NCBI GenBank assembly: GCA_035506255.1
Contig: DATJPS010000020.1
Location: forward strand, 1 to 24,951
DNA from: CAIYXV01 sp035506255
Lineage (GTDB): Bacteria; Margulisbacteria; WOR-1; XYC2-FULL-46-14; WPAF01
DNA length: 24,951 bases
Reading direction: 5' to 3'
Each line of letters opens with the position of its first letter. The stretch's first letter is position 1. The position numbers and the translations under genes are program-made. The notes under the pieces are model-generated. The model was given only the letters and a program-made list of their open reading frames with translations, was not told the origin of the DNA and did not search any database. Of the stretch, positions 1 through 7,678 are shown piece after piece.

Positions 1-886
1 CGAGGCGATCAAGAACAACGAGATCTCCGACCTGATCGATGCTTCGCTCCGCTCCGGCGACAAAGTGGAAAGAGAGATCGACATCATAACCCCGATCTCC
101 GGATCGTTCATCGCCATCGCCAGCCCGATCCGGGACGAGAGCGGCCGGGTACTGGGCGCGGTCTGCGTGCTCCACGACACGACCGAGACCAAAAAGCTGA
201 TGCAGTACCGCTCCGAGTTCGTGGCCAACGTTTCGCACGAGCTTAAGACGCCGCTCACCGCGATCCGCAACTACGTCGAGACGCTTCTGGGCGGAGCGAT
301 CGACGACCGCGAGAATAACCGCGATTTCCTGGGGAAGATCGACAAGCACGCCCTCAACCTTTCGGCGCTGATCGATGATCTGCTGGAGATCTCAAAACTT
401 GAATCCAGGAAAGAACTGGGGCCGTACGTGAAGGTGGACATCGAAAAGGTGATCGGCCGCGCGCTGGAAACGGTCCAGGAAAAAGCGAGGAAAAAGGATA
501 TCGCGATCGAAAAACATTGCGCCGCCGGGGAAGCGTTCGTTTCCGGCCTGGAAGATCATCTTTACCGCGCCGTGCTCAACCTGATCGACAACGCCGTCAA
601 CTATACCGGAGAGGGCGGACGGATAGAGATCGGATGCGCTAAAAACGACGACAAGGTGGAGATCTCGGTAGCGGACAACGGGATCGGGATCGCGGAAGAG
701 CATCTCCCCCGGATATTCGAAAGATTTTATCGCGTCGACAAGGCGCGTTCGCGCGACCTGGGGGGGACGGGGTTGGGGCTGGCGATCGTCAAGCACGTGG
801 CCAATATCCACAACGGATCGGTCACGGTCGAAAGCGCCGAGGGAAAAGGCTCCCGGTTCATCATTACCCTCCCCGCCGCGCAATGA
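1..886 (+). CDS. phoR: PhoR-like sensor histidine kinase, 5' truncated
   Basis: The frame is open to the window edge, so the N-terminus lies outside. An internal GTG at 65 is not the real start. What remains is the end of a PAS-like sensor region (through GAVCVLHDTTE), a HisKA domain with the H-box FVANVSHELKTPLTAIR, whose His is the autophosphorylation site, and a HATPase_c domain with N-box NLIDNAVNYT, G1 box DNGIGI, F-box FERFYRVD and G2 box GGTGLGLAIVKHV. All catalytic boxes are intact. The H-box and domain order match the PhoR/WalK class of OmpR-partner kinases. The phoR assignment rests on this class and on two pst-phoU operons downstream; the cognate phoB would be expected just upstream. 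It is likely a membrane-anchored sensor acting in the cytoplasm on a PhoB-type regulator. Confidence 0.85.
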   Translation, partial: EAIKNNEISDLIDASLRSGDKVEREIDIITPISGSFIAIASPIRDESGRVLGAVCVLHDTTETKKLMQYRSEFVANVSHELKTPLTAIRNYVETLLGGAIDDRENNRDFLGKIDKHALNLSALIDDLLEISKLESRKELGPYVKVDIEKVIGRALETVQEKARKKDIAIEKHCAAGEAFVSGLEDHLYRAVLNLIDNAVNYTGEGGRIEIGCAKNDDKVEISVADNGIGIAEEHLPRIFERFYRVDKARSRDLGGTGLGLAIVKHVANIHNGSVTVESAEGKGSRFIITLPAAQ

Positions 887-893
887 TCGGTAG

Positions 894-899
894 TATAAT
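894..899 (+). promoter_or_regulatory. Candidate -10 box (TATAAT), leaderless-type promoter
   Basis: A perfect TATAAT lies between the kinase stop and the TPM gene, with only nine bases before the ATG at 909 and no Shine-Dalgarno sequence there. A transcript starting at the usual distance from this -10 would begin at or next to the start codon. No good -35 is visible. Confidence 0.5.
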
Positions 900-908
900 A
901 TACCCATT

Positions 909-1793
909 ATGAGAAAAATATTTTCTGTTTGTGCTTTATTGTTACTGCTGGCCGGTATTGTTATTGCCGGTGAGGTCAAATTCCCCGATCACAACGGCTA
1001 TGTGAACGATTTTGCCGGCGTACTTTCTCCCGATACGGTCAAAACACTAGATGGCGTTTGCCGTTCGCTAGAACAAAAGACCTCGGCCGAGCTGGCGATC
1101 GCGGTGGTCAAAAGCGTCGCCCCGCTCGATTCCAAGGAATACGCGGTCAAGCTGTTCGAAAAATGGAAGATCGGGAAAAAAGGGAAGGATAACGGGATCC
1201 TGCTGCTGGTGGCGATCGACGAGCGGCGGGTGGAGATCGAGGTCGGTTACGGGCTTGAAGGTACGATCACCGACGCGACCGCCGGCCGGATCCTGGACGA
1301 ATTCGTGGTCCCGTATTTTAAACAGGGACAAATGGACGCCGGGGTGATCGGAGGGGCAAAGGCGATCGCGGCGAAGATCAGCGGCAGCGGGACGGACGAA
1401 CTGGAGAAAGAAAAAGCGGCGCAGCTTCAAGAAAAAGGCGAAGGACCGATGGTGTTCATCTATATCATTGGCGGCGTTGTCGCGGCAATGGCATTGCTGG
1501 TGATCTCGGCCAAATATTCCGGCCGGCTGGCGGTTTGGATCTTTGGGCTGCTGTTCGGCGGCTTCATGGGCGCGGTCTTTGGCGAATGGACGGGGGCGAT
1601 GATCGGCGGGGCGATCGGGTTTGTGATATTTTTTGCCCTGTCGTTCCTTCCTCCGGGATCAGGAGAAGGCGGGGGATTTTCAGGCGGTTCTGGCGGAGGA
1701 GGTTCTTCCGATTTTGGCGGCGGTTCCAGCAGTGATTCTGAGAGTTTCGGCGGCGGGAGCAGTGGCGGTGGAGGGGCGGGGAGAAGCTGGTAA
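909..1793 (+). CDS. TPM-domain (YgcG-like) membrane protein
   Basis: 294 residues. A signal peptide (about residues 1-21, hydrophobic LLLLLAGIVIAG) precedes a TPM domain (about 30-155: FPDHNGYVNDFAGVLS at its start, then KKGKDNGILLLVA and GYGLEGTITDATAGRILDE). Then come hydrophobic segments near 180-200 and 208-245 and a Gly/Ser-rich tail ending GGGSSGGGGAGRSW. TPM proteins are envelope proteins, once annotated as phosphatases; their molecular role is mostly unsettled, though some are tied to photosystem or membrane-protein maintenance. Gly-rich tails are common in the family. The next two genes are a small protein with the same tail and LemA, a frequent TPM partner. No Shine-Dalgarno is seen; the start is set by the signal peptide and by the TATAAT nine bases upstream. 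Confidence 0.85.
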   Translation: MRKIFSVCALLLLLAGIVIAGEVKFPDHNGYVNDFAGVLSPDTVKTLDGVCRSLEQKTSAELAIAVVKSVAPLDSKEYAVKLFEKWKIGKKGKDNGILLLVAIDERRVEIEVGYGLEGTITDATAGRILDEFVVPYFKQGQMDAGVIGGAKAIAAKISGSGTDELEKEKAAQLQEKGEGPMVFIYIIGGVVAAMALLVISAKYSGRLAVWIFGLLFGGFMGAVFGEWTGAMIGGAIGFVIFFALSFLPPGSGEGGGFSGGSGGGGSSDFGGGSSSDSESFGGGSSGGGGAGRSW

Positions 1794-2083
1794 TGCCTGA
1801 TACCAATTCGATCATCGCAATTCTGATCACGATTGCGGTATTGATCGTGATCACCCGAATCGCGCGGATGGAATGGTTCCATCTGCTGGGCGGGATAATC
1901 GGATCGGTGGCCGGATATTATTACATCAATGGCATTTTCGGCGTTATTATCGGTGGCGTGGTTGGATTCATCTTCGGTGCCGGTGCTATAATGTATGGTG
2001 GTTGGGGCGGAGGAGGATCCGGGGGATGGGGTGGTTTCGGGGGAGGAAGCAGCGGGGGCGGGGGGGCGGGACGGGATTTTTAA
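1793..2083 (+). CDS. Small Gly-rich two-helix membrane protein
   Basis: 96 residues, starting inside the stop of the TPM gene (TAATG), so probably translationally coupled. Two hydrophobic segments (about residues 6-21 and 31-68, the latter Gly-rich with GGVVGFIFGAG) are followed by a Gly/Trp-rich tail ending GGGSSGGGGAGRDF. The tail repeats almost exactly the end of the preceding TPM protein (GGGSSGGGGAGRSW), and the order of helices, Gly-rich helix and Gly tail matches the C-terminal half of that protein. It may derive from duplication of that half without the TPM domain. I recognise no named family. Its position between TPM and LemA suggests it works with them in the envelope. Confidence 0.75.
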   Translation: MPDTNSIIAILITIAVLIVITRIARMEWFHLLGGIIGSVAGYYYINGIFGVIIGGVVGFIFGAGAIMYGGWGGGGSGGWGGFGGGSSGGGGAGRDF

Positions 2084-2096
2084 TAAGGGGGAAGAT

Positions 2097-2660
2097 ATGA
2101 AAGGTTGGATCTGGCTCGGCGTGATCCTGGTCGTGATCGTGGCTTTTGGCGCGTTCTGCGTGGGGATGTATAACAATCTGGTCGGGATGGACCAGAACGT
2201 CAAGCAGAACTGGGCGCAGGTGGAGAACCAGCTGCAGAGAAGGTATGACCTGATCCCGAATCTGGTCGAAACGGTGAAAGGTTACGCCGCGCATGAAAAG
2301 AGCACGCTGGAAGACATCGCCAAAGCGCGTTCCGCCTGGGCGGGAGCGCAGAACATGTCCGACAAGGTGGCGGCCGCCAACCAGATGGAAGGCGCGCTGG
2401 GCCGTTTGATGGTGGTAGTAGAGAATTATCCGCAGCTGCAGGCGGCTCCCAACTTCCGCGCGCTGCAGGACGAGCTGGCGGGGACGGAGAACCGGCTAGC
2501 GGTGGCGAGGATGAGGTTCAACGAGGCGGTCCAGGAATACAATACCAAGGCCCGGAGCATCCCGACCGTGCTGTTCGTAAGGATGTTCGGTTTCGACGCC
2601 GAAAAGGCGTTCTTCAAAGCCCAGGAAGCGGCCAAAGAAGCGCCTAAAGTTAAGTTCTAA
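2097..2660 (+). CDS. lemA: LemA family protein
   Basis: 187 residues. The ATG at 2097 is chosen because an A/G-rich Shine-Dalgarno stretch (GGGGGAAG, about 2087-2094) sits just before it and the translated product opens with an N-terminal membrane anchor (about residues 4-24). The rest is the helical LemA domain: NNLVGMDQNVKQNWAQVENQ, then LQRRYDLIPNLVETVKGY, and near the end RMFGFDAEKAFF. Length is normal for LemA (about 180-200). LemA proteins face the periplasm through a coiled helical bundle; their biochemical role is unclear. It is the third gene of a TPM/small-protein/LemA cluster and is followed by a strong terminator. Confidence 0.92.
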   Translation: MKGWIWLGVILVVIVAFGAFCVGMYNNLVGMDQNVKQNWAQVENQLQRRYDLIPNLVETVKGYAAHEKSTLEDIAKARSAWAGAQNMSDKVAAANQMEGALGRLMVVVENYPQLQAAPNFRALQDELAGTENRLAVARMRFNEAVQEYNTKARSIPTVLFVRMFGFDAEKAFFKAQEAAKEAPKVKF

Positions 2661-2675
2661 GCTTTTAAATTTAAG

Positions 2676-2713
2676 GCCCGGTAATTGCAAAAGCGGTTAC
2701 CGGGCTTTTTTTT
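2676..2713 (+). terminator. Rho-independent terminator after lemA
   Basis: A perfect 9-bp stem, GCCCGGTAA (2676-2684) with TTACCGGGC (2697-2705), has a 12-base loop and is followed directly by eight T residues (2706-2713). It ends the TPM-lemA unit and separates it from the pst operon promoter. Confidence 0.92.
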
Positions 2714-2750
2714 CGCCCCGGGACATTGATCGGCCGCCCCCGGCCGACAA

Positions 2751-2794
2751 TTTACCTCCATTTAACAATCACTTAATCATTCCTTAATCATGCC
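2751..2794 (+). promoter_or_regulatory. Pho box: four 11-bp direct repeats
   Basis: Consecutive 11-mers TTTACCTCCAT, TTAACAATCAC, TTAATCATTCC and TTAATCATGCC tile 2751-2794 without gaps. Direct repeats of 11 bp are the known binding layout of PhoB/PhoP-type OmpR-family regulators; the TTAACA-like half resembles the Bacillus PhoP box more than the E. coli CTGTCAT box. The repeats cover the place of a -35 element, as expected for an activator, and precede the porin-pstSCAB-phoU operon. Confidence 0.8.
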
Positions 2795-2799
2795 TGCAC

Positions 2800-2805
2800 G
2801 ATAAT
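2800..2805 (+). promoter_or_regulatory. -10 element (GATAAT) of the pst operon 1 promoter
   Basis: GATAAT begins 16 bases after the start of the last Pho-box repeat and follows GCAC. The same GATAAT sits 15 bases after the last repeat at two other Pho boxes in this window. There is no conventional -35. The transcript would have a leader of about 85-90 bases before the porin ATG. Confidence 0.7.
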
Positions 2806-2839
2806 ACCTGTGAAAATGATATCAATATCACGGGAGGTG

Positions 2840-2905
2840 ATGGGGGCGAAAGCAGGCCAGAAAAAGTTATTGGTGAAGCACGAACAAGGAGGAATGAAAT
2901 GTTAA
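2840..2905 (+). CDS. Possible 21-residue leader ORF ahead of the porin
   Basis: An ATG at 2840 opens a 21-codon frame whose TAA (2903-2905) overlaps the porin start codon at 2899. It sits on GGAGGTGAT (2833-2841), a perfect match to the 16S anti-Shine-Dalgarno tail, but the ATG overlaps that site, which is too close for normal initiation. It could be a translated leader coupled to the porin, or the site could be an unused or standby ribosome site. The peptide is Lys/Gly-rich with no recognisable family. Confidence 0.2.
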   Translation: MGAKAGQKKLLVKHEQGGMKC

Positions 2906-4218
2906 AGAAAGTAGCGGCATTGACGATGTTATTGTTCATGGTCTCGGTTTGCGGCGCTCAGACCGCGAGCGTGAAAAAGACGGTGGCAAAGAAAGTTACG
3001 GTTAAGAAGGCCGTAGCGAAGGTAAAGAAATCGCCGTTGGCAAAAACGGCGGGTAAAGCGGTCGCAAAGCCGGGCCCGACGATAGAATCGTCCGAAGCGG
3101 CGGCAACGATGGAGGACAAGTTTTCCGACCTGAAGGACGATGTTAACAAAGCGCTGGCGGACCTTAAGGGTCAAGTGGAAAAGGTGAAGAGCGATAACGG
3201 CGACGCGAAAGTCGGCGGCACCATCTTTTTCCGCTGGCAGAAATATACGCAGAACCCCGGCACCGCCGTAAACAATTTTGATGTCGACCGCGCCTATGTA
3301 GACATCAAGAAAGGTTTGGCCGGAGGCGCCAATGCCAGGATCACGCTCGACGTCGGCCGACTGGGGACCTCGACCACCGTTACCAAGGGGAACGCCGGCG
3401 AGACCGTGACCGCCAACTCCGGCACCCAGCAGATGTTCGATTTCCTCAAATACGCCTACGTGGAGCTCCCGGTCGGGATCCCGTCATCGCTCCAGTTCGT
3501 CCCGTTCGAGCTTAACGCCAAGCTCGGCCTTCAGCAGACGGTCTGGATCGACTGGGCCGATAAGATCCTCAACCTCCGTTATATCGCCAAGAGCTTTGTC
3601 GACAACGAAGGGCTGATGTCATCGGCCGATTTCGGCGTCGGCGCTTTCGGCAAGGTCACCCTGCCGTACCTCCCCGATATCGAATACCAGGCAACGGTCC
3701 TGAACGGCGCCGGTTACAAGTCGGCGGAGACCAATGCTAAAAAAGCGGTCGGCGTCAGGCTCAACACCACGGCCTACGACGGCGGCGACCTGGGCAAGGT
3801 GATCGCAGGCGGGTTCGCCAATGTCGCGGACATGGACACCGATCTTTCGACCAGCGGCAGCGACAAGCTGGCGGGAGCGCTGGTGGCTTACAAGCATGAC
3901 CTGGGCACGGCAGATATCGAATATTACCGCGGGACCAACAAGAACGGTTACAGCATGGGCGGGGTAATGTCGCTCGGCAGCTTTACCGGCGGTCTGCTCC
4001 CGGGGTTGGGAGCGTTCGCCCGGGTGGACAGCTTCGATCCGAACACGACCAAGAACAATGACAACCTCGACCGTTCGTTCTACGGCGTGACCTATGACGT
4101 CAGCAAGGATGTCAAACTCGCGATGGACATGCAGAACGTGACCGGAGGTTCCGCCGCGTCGGCCAGCGCCGGCAAGACCACCAGCGTTCTTTCCCTGCAC
4201 AGCATGGTGCAGTTATAA
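2899..4218 (+). CDS. Outer-membrane porin, probable phosphate/anion channel
   Basis: 439 residues, AAGGAGG at 2886-2892 six bases before the ATG. Signal peptide about 1-20 (LTMLLFMVSVCGA). Residues 25-58 form an unusual Lys/Ala/Val-rich stretch reminiscent of histone H1 tails, followed by a predicted coiled coil (about 71-98, MEDKFSDLKDDVNKALADLK). From residue 104 alternating strands begin with VGGTIFFRWQKY and FDVDRAYVDIKKG, typical of porins of the phosphate-selective O/P type. First gene after the Pho-box promoter and directly upstream of pstS, so the likely job is moving phosphate across the outer membrane. Substrate selectivity is inferred from context only. Confidence 0.8.
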   Translation: MLKKVAALTMLLFMVSVCGAQTASVKKTVAKKVTVKKAVAKVKKSPLAKTAGKAVAKPGPTIESSEAAATMEDKFSDLKDDVNKALADLKGQVEKVKSDNGDAKVGGTIFFRWQKYTQNPGTAVNNFDVDRAYVDIKKGLAGGANARITLDVGRLGTSTTVTKGNAGETVTANSGTQQMFDFLKYAYVELPVGIPSSLQFVPFELNAKLGLQQTVWIDWADKILNLRYIAKSFVDNEGLMSSADFGVGAFGKVTLPYLPDIEYQATVLNGAGYKSAETNAKKAVGVRLNTTAYDGGDLGKVIAGGFANVADMDTDLSTSGSDKLAGALVAYKHDLGTADIEYYRGTNKNGYSMGGVMSLGSFTGGLLPGLGAFARVDSFDPNTTKNNDNLDRSFYGVTYDVSKDVKLAMDMQNVTGGSAASASAGKTTSVLSLHSMVQL

Positions 4219-4231
4219 AGGAGGATGGGAA

Positions 4232-5236
4232 ATGTTGAAGAAGTTATTGTTCCTTTCATTGATGGTACTACTCGGTACGCAGGCGTTCGCGGTAACGCTC
4301 AATGGCGCCGGGGCGACCTTCCCGTACCCGATCTATTCCCGCTGGTTCTCTGACTATAACGGCGAAAAAGGGGTACAGATAAATTACGCTCCGATCGGTT
4401 CCGGCGGTGGTATCCGCCAGTTCACGGCGGGCGTTGTAGACTTCGGGGCGAGCGACGCGCCGATGTCGGATTCCGAGATATCCAAAGCGGGCGGCGACGT
4501 CCAGCATATCCCGACCGTGGCGGGAGCAGTGGCGGTCGTGAATAACGCGGGTATCAAGGACCTGCAGCTGGACGGCGAGACCCTGGCCGCGATCTATATG
4601 GGAGAGATCAAAAAGTGGAACGACGATAAGATCGCCGCGCTCAACCCGGATATCAAATTGCCCAACCTGGACATCACGGTCGTTTATCGCTCAGACAGCA
4701 GCGGCACCACCAACATCTTCACCAATTACCTCTCCGCGGTCTCGACCGCCTGGGCGGCAAAAGTCGGGGCCGACAAGTCGGTCGGCTGGCCGGTGGGAGT
4801 GGGAGGAAAGGGGAATCCGGGAGTGGCCGGCGCGGTGAAGAATAACGAAGGCGCGATCGGCTACGTGGAACTGGCTTATGCCGAGACCAACGGTCTGGCG
4901 ACGGCGAAGATAAAGAACCGCGCGGGCAAATTCGTGGCCCCGACGGTCGACAGCACGGTGGCGGCGGCGGCCGGCGGGATCCGGAGAATGCCTTCCGATT
5001 TCCGTGCGATGATCGTCAACCAGCCCGGGGCGGACGCCTATCCGATCTGCGGGTTCACCTGGCTGCTGGTCCACAAAAAACAGACGAATTCCGAAAAGGG
5101 TCAGGCGCTGGTCGATTTCCTGAACTGGGCAATGACCAAAGGACAAAAATCCGCCAGTTCTCTTTATTACGCGCCGCTGCCGGAAACGCTTAAGGCCAAA
5201 GTACAGGCGGCAATCAACAACATTTCGGTCGAGTAG
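4232..5236 (+). CDS. pstS: Phosphate ABC transporter, substrate-binding protein PstS
   Basis: 334 residues, close to the family norm. AAAGGAGG at 4217-4224 overlaps the porin stop and sits seven bases before the ATG. A signal peptide (LFLSLMVLLGTQAFA) without a lipobox indicates a soluble periplasmic protein. Ligand-loop motifs of classical PstS are present: LNGAGATFPYPIYSRW at the mature N-terminus, GSGGGIRQF, DFGASDAPM, RSDSSGTTNIFTNYL and VGVGGKGNPGVAGAV. It captures inorganic phosphate and delivers it to PstC/PstA. It differs from the second PstS at 16733, which is a shorter lipoprotein of another subfamily. Confidence 0.97.
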   Translation: MLKKLLFLSLMVLLGTQAFAVTLNGAGATFPYPIYSRWFSDYNGEKGVQINYAPIGSGGGIRQFTAGVVDFGASDAPMSDSEISKAGGDVQHIPTVAGAVAVVNNAGIKDLQLDGETLAAIYMGEIKKWNDDKIAALNPDIKLPNLDITVVYRSDSSGTTNIFTNYLSAVSTAWAAKVGADKSVGWPVGVGGKGNPGVAGAVKNNEGAIGYVELAYAETNGLATAKIKNRAGKFVAPTVDSTVAAAAGGIRRMPSDFRAMIVNQPGADAYPICGFTWLLVHKKQTNSEKGQALVDFLNWAMTKGQKSASSLYYAPLPETLKAKVQAAINNISVE

Positions 5237-5245
5237 GTAAGACAA

Positions 5246-6097
5246 ATGGCAAAGAGCAATCGAGGGGATGCGGTATTTCGGGGGGCCACACTGGCCGCCG
5301 CCGGGAGCATCCCCTTGCTCTTTCTACTGATCCTGTTGATGCTCCTTTATCAATCCCGGCTTTCGCTTTCCGCATTCGGCCCCGGTTTCTTTTTCAATTC
5401 CGCTTGGGACCCGGTACGCAACCTGTATGGAGCGCTTCCTTTTATTTACGGCACGCTTGTTTCTTCTTTACTGGCGATCGTTTTTGCGGCGCCGCTGGGG
5501 ATCGGCTGCGCGATTTACCTGGCGGAAGTAACGAATTCACGTTTCAAGGAATGGATCGCGACCATGGTCGATCTTTTGGCTGCCATTCCGTCGGTGGTGT
5601 TCGGGCTTTGGGGAATATTTATTCTGGGACCGATCTTCGGCCTCAGCCTGCTTAACGCCGGAGTATTGCTGGCGATCATGATACTGCCCACCATTACGGC
5701 GATCTCCCGCGAGGTGCTGCAGGCGGTCCCCTCTAACCTCAGGGAATCGGCGCGCGCTCTCGGCGCCACGCGCTGGGAAACGGTAAAGCTGGCGGCGCTG
5801 CCGCCGGCCGCGTCCGGGATCATCGGCTCGGTCGTGCTGGGTCTGGGCCGGGCGATCGGCGAAACGATGGCGGTAACGATGGTGATCGGTAACCGCCCGC
5901 AGATATCGTATTCGCTGCTAGCTCCCGGCTATTCGCTCTCCGCGGTGCTGGCCAACCAGTTCGCCGAGGCGTCCTCGGACCTCAATTTTTCGGTGATGGT
6001 GGAGATCGGACTGATCCTGCTGTTTATAACGGTAATAGTCAACGGTTTGGCAAGGTTATTGGTATGGAAAATAGTAAGCAACGGTCGTATTCAATAA
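5246..6097 (+). CDS. pstC: Phosphate ABC transporter permease PstC
   Basis: 283 residues with about six membrane segments. The EAA loop that contacts the ATPase is clear (ESARALGATRWETVKLAALP), followed by SGIIGSVVLGLGRAIGETMA, the PstC/PstA signature. Strong segments include LLFLLILLMLLY near the N-terminus and VVFGLWGIFILGPIFGL in the middle. It forms the inner-membrane channel with PstA. Nine bases follow pstS; only a weak purine-rich ribosome site (TAGGTAAG) is visible before the ATG. Confidence 0.96.
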   Translation: MAKSNRGDAVFRGATLAAAGSIPLLFLLILLMLLYQSRLSLSAFGPGFFFNSAWDPVRNLYGALPFIYGTLVSSLLAIVFAAPLGIGCAIYLAEVTNSRFKEWIATMVDLLAAIPSVVFGLWGIFILGPIFGLSLLNAGVLLAIMILPTITAISREVLQAVPSNLRESARALGATRWETVKLAALPPAASGIIGSVVLGLGRAIGETMAVTMVIGNRPQISYSLLAPGYSLSAVLANQFAEASSDLNFSVMVEIGLILLFITVIVNGLARLLVWKIVSNGRIQ

Positions 6098-6918
6098 GAA
6101 AGTTTAAGGAAAAGACCTTCCTGGCGCTGGTGTACCTGGCGGCGCTGCTGGCGGTGATACCCCTTATTTCGCTGCTGGCATTTGTAGTAATTAAAGGCGC
6201 TTCGGCCATCAACCTTGATCTCTTCATTCATCTTCCCGCGCCGGTAGGACAGCCGGGAGGGGGGATGGCCAACGCCATTGTCGGCACGCTTATGATCGTG
6301 GCCCTTGGTTGCCTCATCAGCCTTCCGGTCGGCATACTGGCAGGGATCTGGATGGCGGAGTGGGGCAAGGGTAAGCGGGGGTTCTTTGTCCGTTACGCGG
6401 TAGATGTGATGTCCGGGTTCCCCACCATCATTTTTGGTATCTTTGCCTATCTCCTTTTTGTGCTGACGATGAAGCGTTTTTCGGCGTTTGCCGGCGGGTT
6501 CGCCCTGGCGCTGGTAATGCTGCCGTACATAACCCGCACCACCGAAGAGATGATAAAGATGGTGCCGCGCACGTTAAAGGAGTCGGCGCTGGCGTTGGGA
6601 GTGCCGGAATGGAAGGTGATGCTACTGGTGATACTGCGCACCGCCTGGAGCGGGATCTTTACCGGCATCATGCTGGCGGTGGCCCGGGCGGCGGGCGAGA
6701 CCGCGCCGCTGCTGTTCACCGCTTTCACCAATTCGTATTGGAACTTCCGGGTGGACCAGCCGACCGCTTCGATGACGGTGCAGATCTACAATTACGCGAT
6801 CTCCCCGTTCGACGACTGGAACCGGATGGCATGGGCCGGTTCCCTGGTGCTGGTGATGATCGTCCTGGCGGTGACGCTGACGGTGAGAAAGTTCTCAAAG
6901 AGAGTGACATATGGATAA
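6064..6918 (+). CDS. pstA: Phosphate ABC transporter permease PstA
   Basis: 284 residues; overlaps the end of pstC by 34 bases, with an AAGG about nine bases before the ATG. Membrane segments begin near residue 20 (LALVYLAALLAVIPLISLL). The PstA-type EAA loop reads ESALALGVPEWKVMLLVILR, followed by GIMLAVARAAGETAPLLFTA, diagnostic of PstA. It partners PstC in the inner membrane. The long overlap implies translational coupling; no better internal start is seen because the cytoplasmic N-terminus would be lost. Confidence 0.96.
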   Translation: MENSKQRSYSIRKFKEKTFLALVYLAALLAVIPLISLLAFVVIKGASAINLDLFIHLPAPVGQPGGGMANAIVGTLMIVALGCLISLPVGILAGIWMAEWGKGKRGFFVRYAVDVMSGFPTIIFGIFAYLLFVLTMKRFSAFAGGFALALVMLPYITRTTEEMIKMVPRTLKESALALGVPEWKVMLLVILRTAWSGIFTGIMLAVARAAGETAPLLFTAFTNSYWNFRVDQPTASMTVQIYNYAISPFDDWNRMAWAGSLVLVMIVLAVTLTVRKFSKRVTYG

Positions 6919-7678
6919 TATCAAAAAGAAAATAAGAGTTAACGGGCTCAATGCCTGGTTCGATGGCAAGATCGCGCTTAAAAACATCAACATGTACATC
7001 CAGGAACATCATGTGACGGCGATCATCGGGCCTTCCGGCTGCGGCAAGTCGACCTTTGTCCGCTGTCTCAACCGCATGCACGAGACCATCCCCGGCGCGA
7101 CCGCGGAAGGGGAGATATTGCTCGACGGGGAGAACATTAACGATCCGCAGATCGACCCGGTGTTGATACGCCGCCGGATAGGGATGGTGTTCCAGAAACC
7201 GACCCCTTTCCCGACCCTGTCGATCTACGACAATGTGGCTGCCGGGCTGAAGCTGAACGGGACGCGCGATCGCCGGCAACTCGACCAGTCGGTGGAATTG
7301 AGCCTTAAAAGCGCGGCGATCTGGGACGAAGTGAAGGATGTGCTCGGCAAACCGGGGATCTCGCTTTCAGGCGGCCAGCAGCAGCGTCTTTGCATCGCGC
7401 GGGCGCTGGCGGTGAGGCCGGAGGTTTTACTGCTTGATGAACCTTGCTCCGCGCTCGATCCCATCTCTACCGGCAAGATCGAGGAACTTTTGCACGAGCT
7501 GAAAAAAGAATACACGATCGTGATCGTGACCCATAATATGCAGCAGGCGGCGCGAGTGGCCGACTTTACCGGATTTTTCCTGCTGGGCGACCTGATCGAA
7601 TTCGATATCACGACCAAGATGTTCACGGCTCCGGCGGATAAAAGGACCGAAGAATACATTACCGGGAGGTTCGGATGA
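6911..7678 (+). CDS. pstB: Phosphate ABC transporter ATPase PstB (canonical)
   Basis: 255 residues, overlapping pstA by eight bases. All ATP-site motifs are intact: Walker A GPSGCGKST (40-48), Q-loop Gln95 in GMVFQKPTPFP, signature LSGGQQQR (152-159), Walker B VLLLDEPCSALDP with Glu177, and H-loop His208 in VTHNMQQAARVAD. The C-terminal EEYITGRFG is typical of PstB. It should work as a homodimer energising PstC/PstA. This is the internal reference for judging the two divergent PstB copies of the second operon. The usual EPTSALDP is EPCSALDP here, shared by all three copies. Confidence 0.97.
   Translation: MDNIKKKIRVNGLNAWFDGKIALKNINMYIQEHHVTAIIGPSGCGKSTFVRCLNRMHETIPGATAEGEILLDGENINDPQIDPVLIRRRIGMVFQKPTPFPTLSIYDNVAAGLKLNGTRDRRQLDQSVELSLKSAAIWDEVKDVLGKPGISLSGGQQQRLCIARALAVRPEVLLLDEPCSALDPISTGKIEELLHELKKEYTIVIVTHNMQQAARVADFTGFFLLGDLIEFDITTKMFTAPADKRTEEYITGRFG

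Noticed and set aside
1460..2203. Minus-strand Pro-rich open frame opposite the TPM and small Gly-rich genes
   Set aside because: Pro runs are the reverse complement of Gly codons in the real genes; no promoter or ribosome site.
2751..2794. Short direct repeats as a CRISPR fragment
   Set aside because: The 11-bp units have no unique spacers and no cas genes are nearby; their position over a promoter fits an operator.
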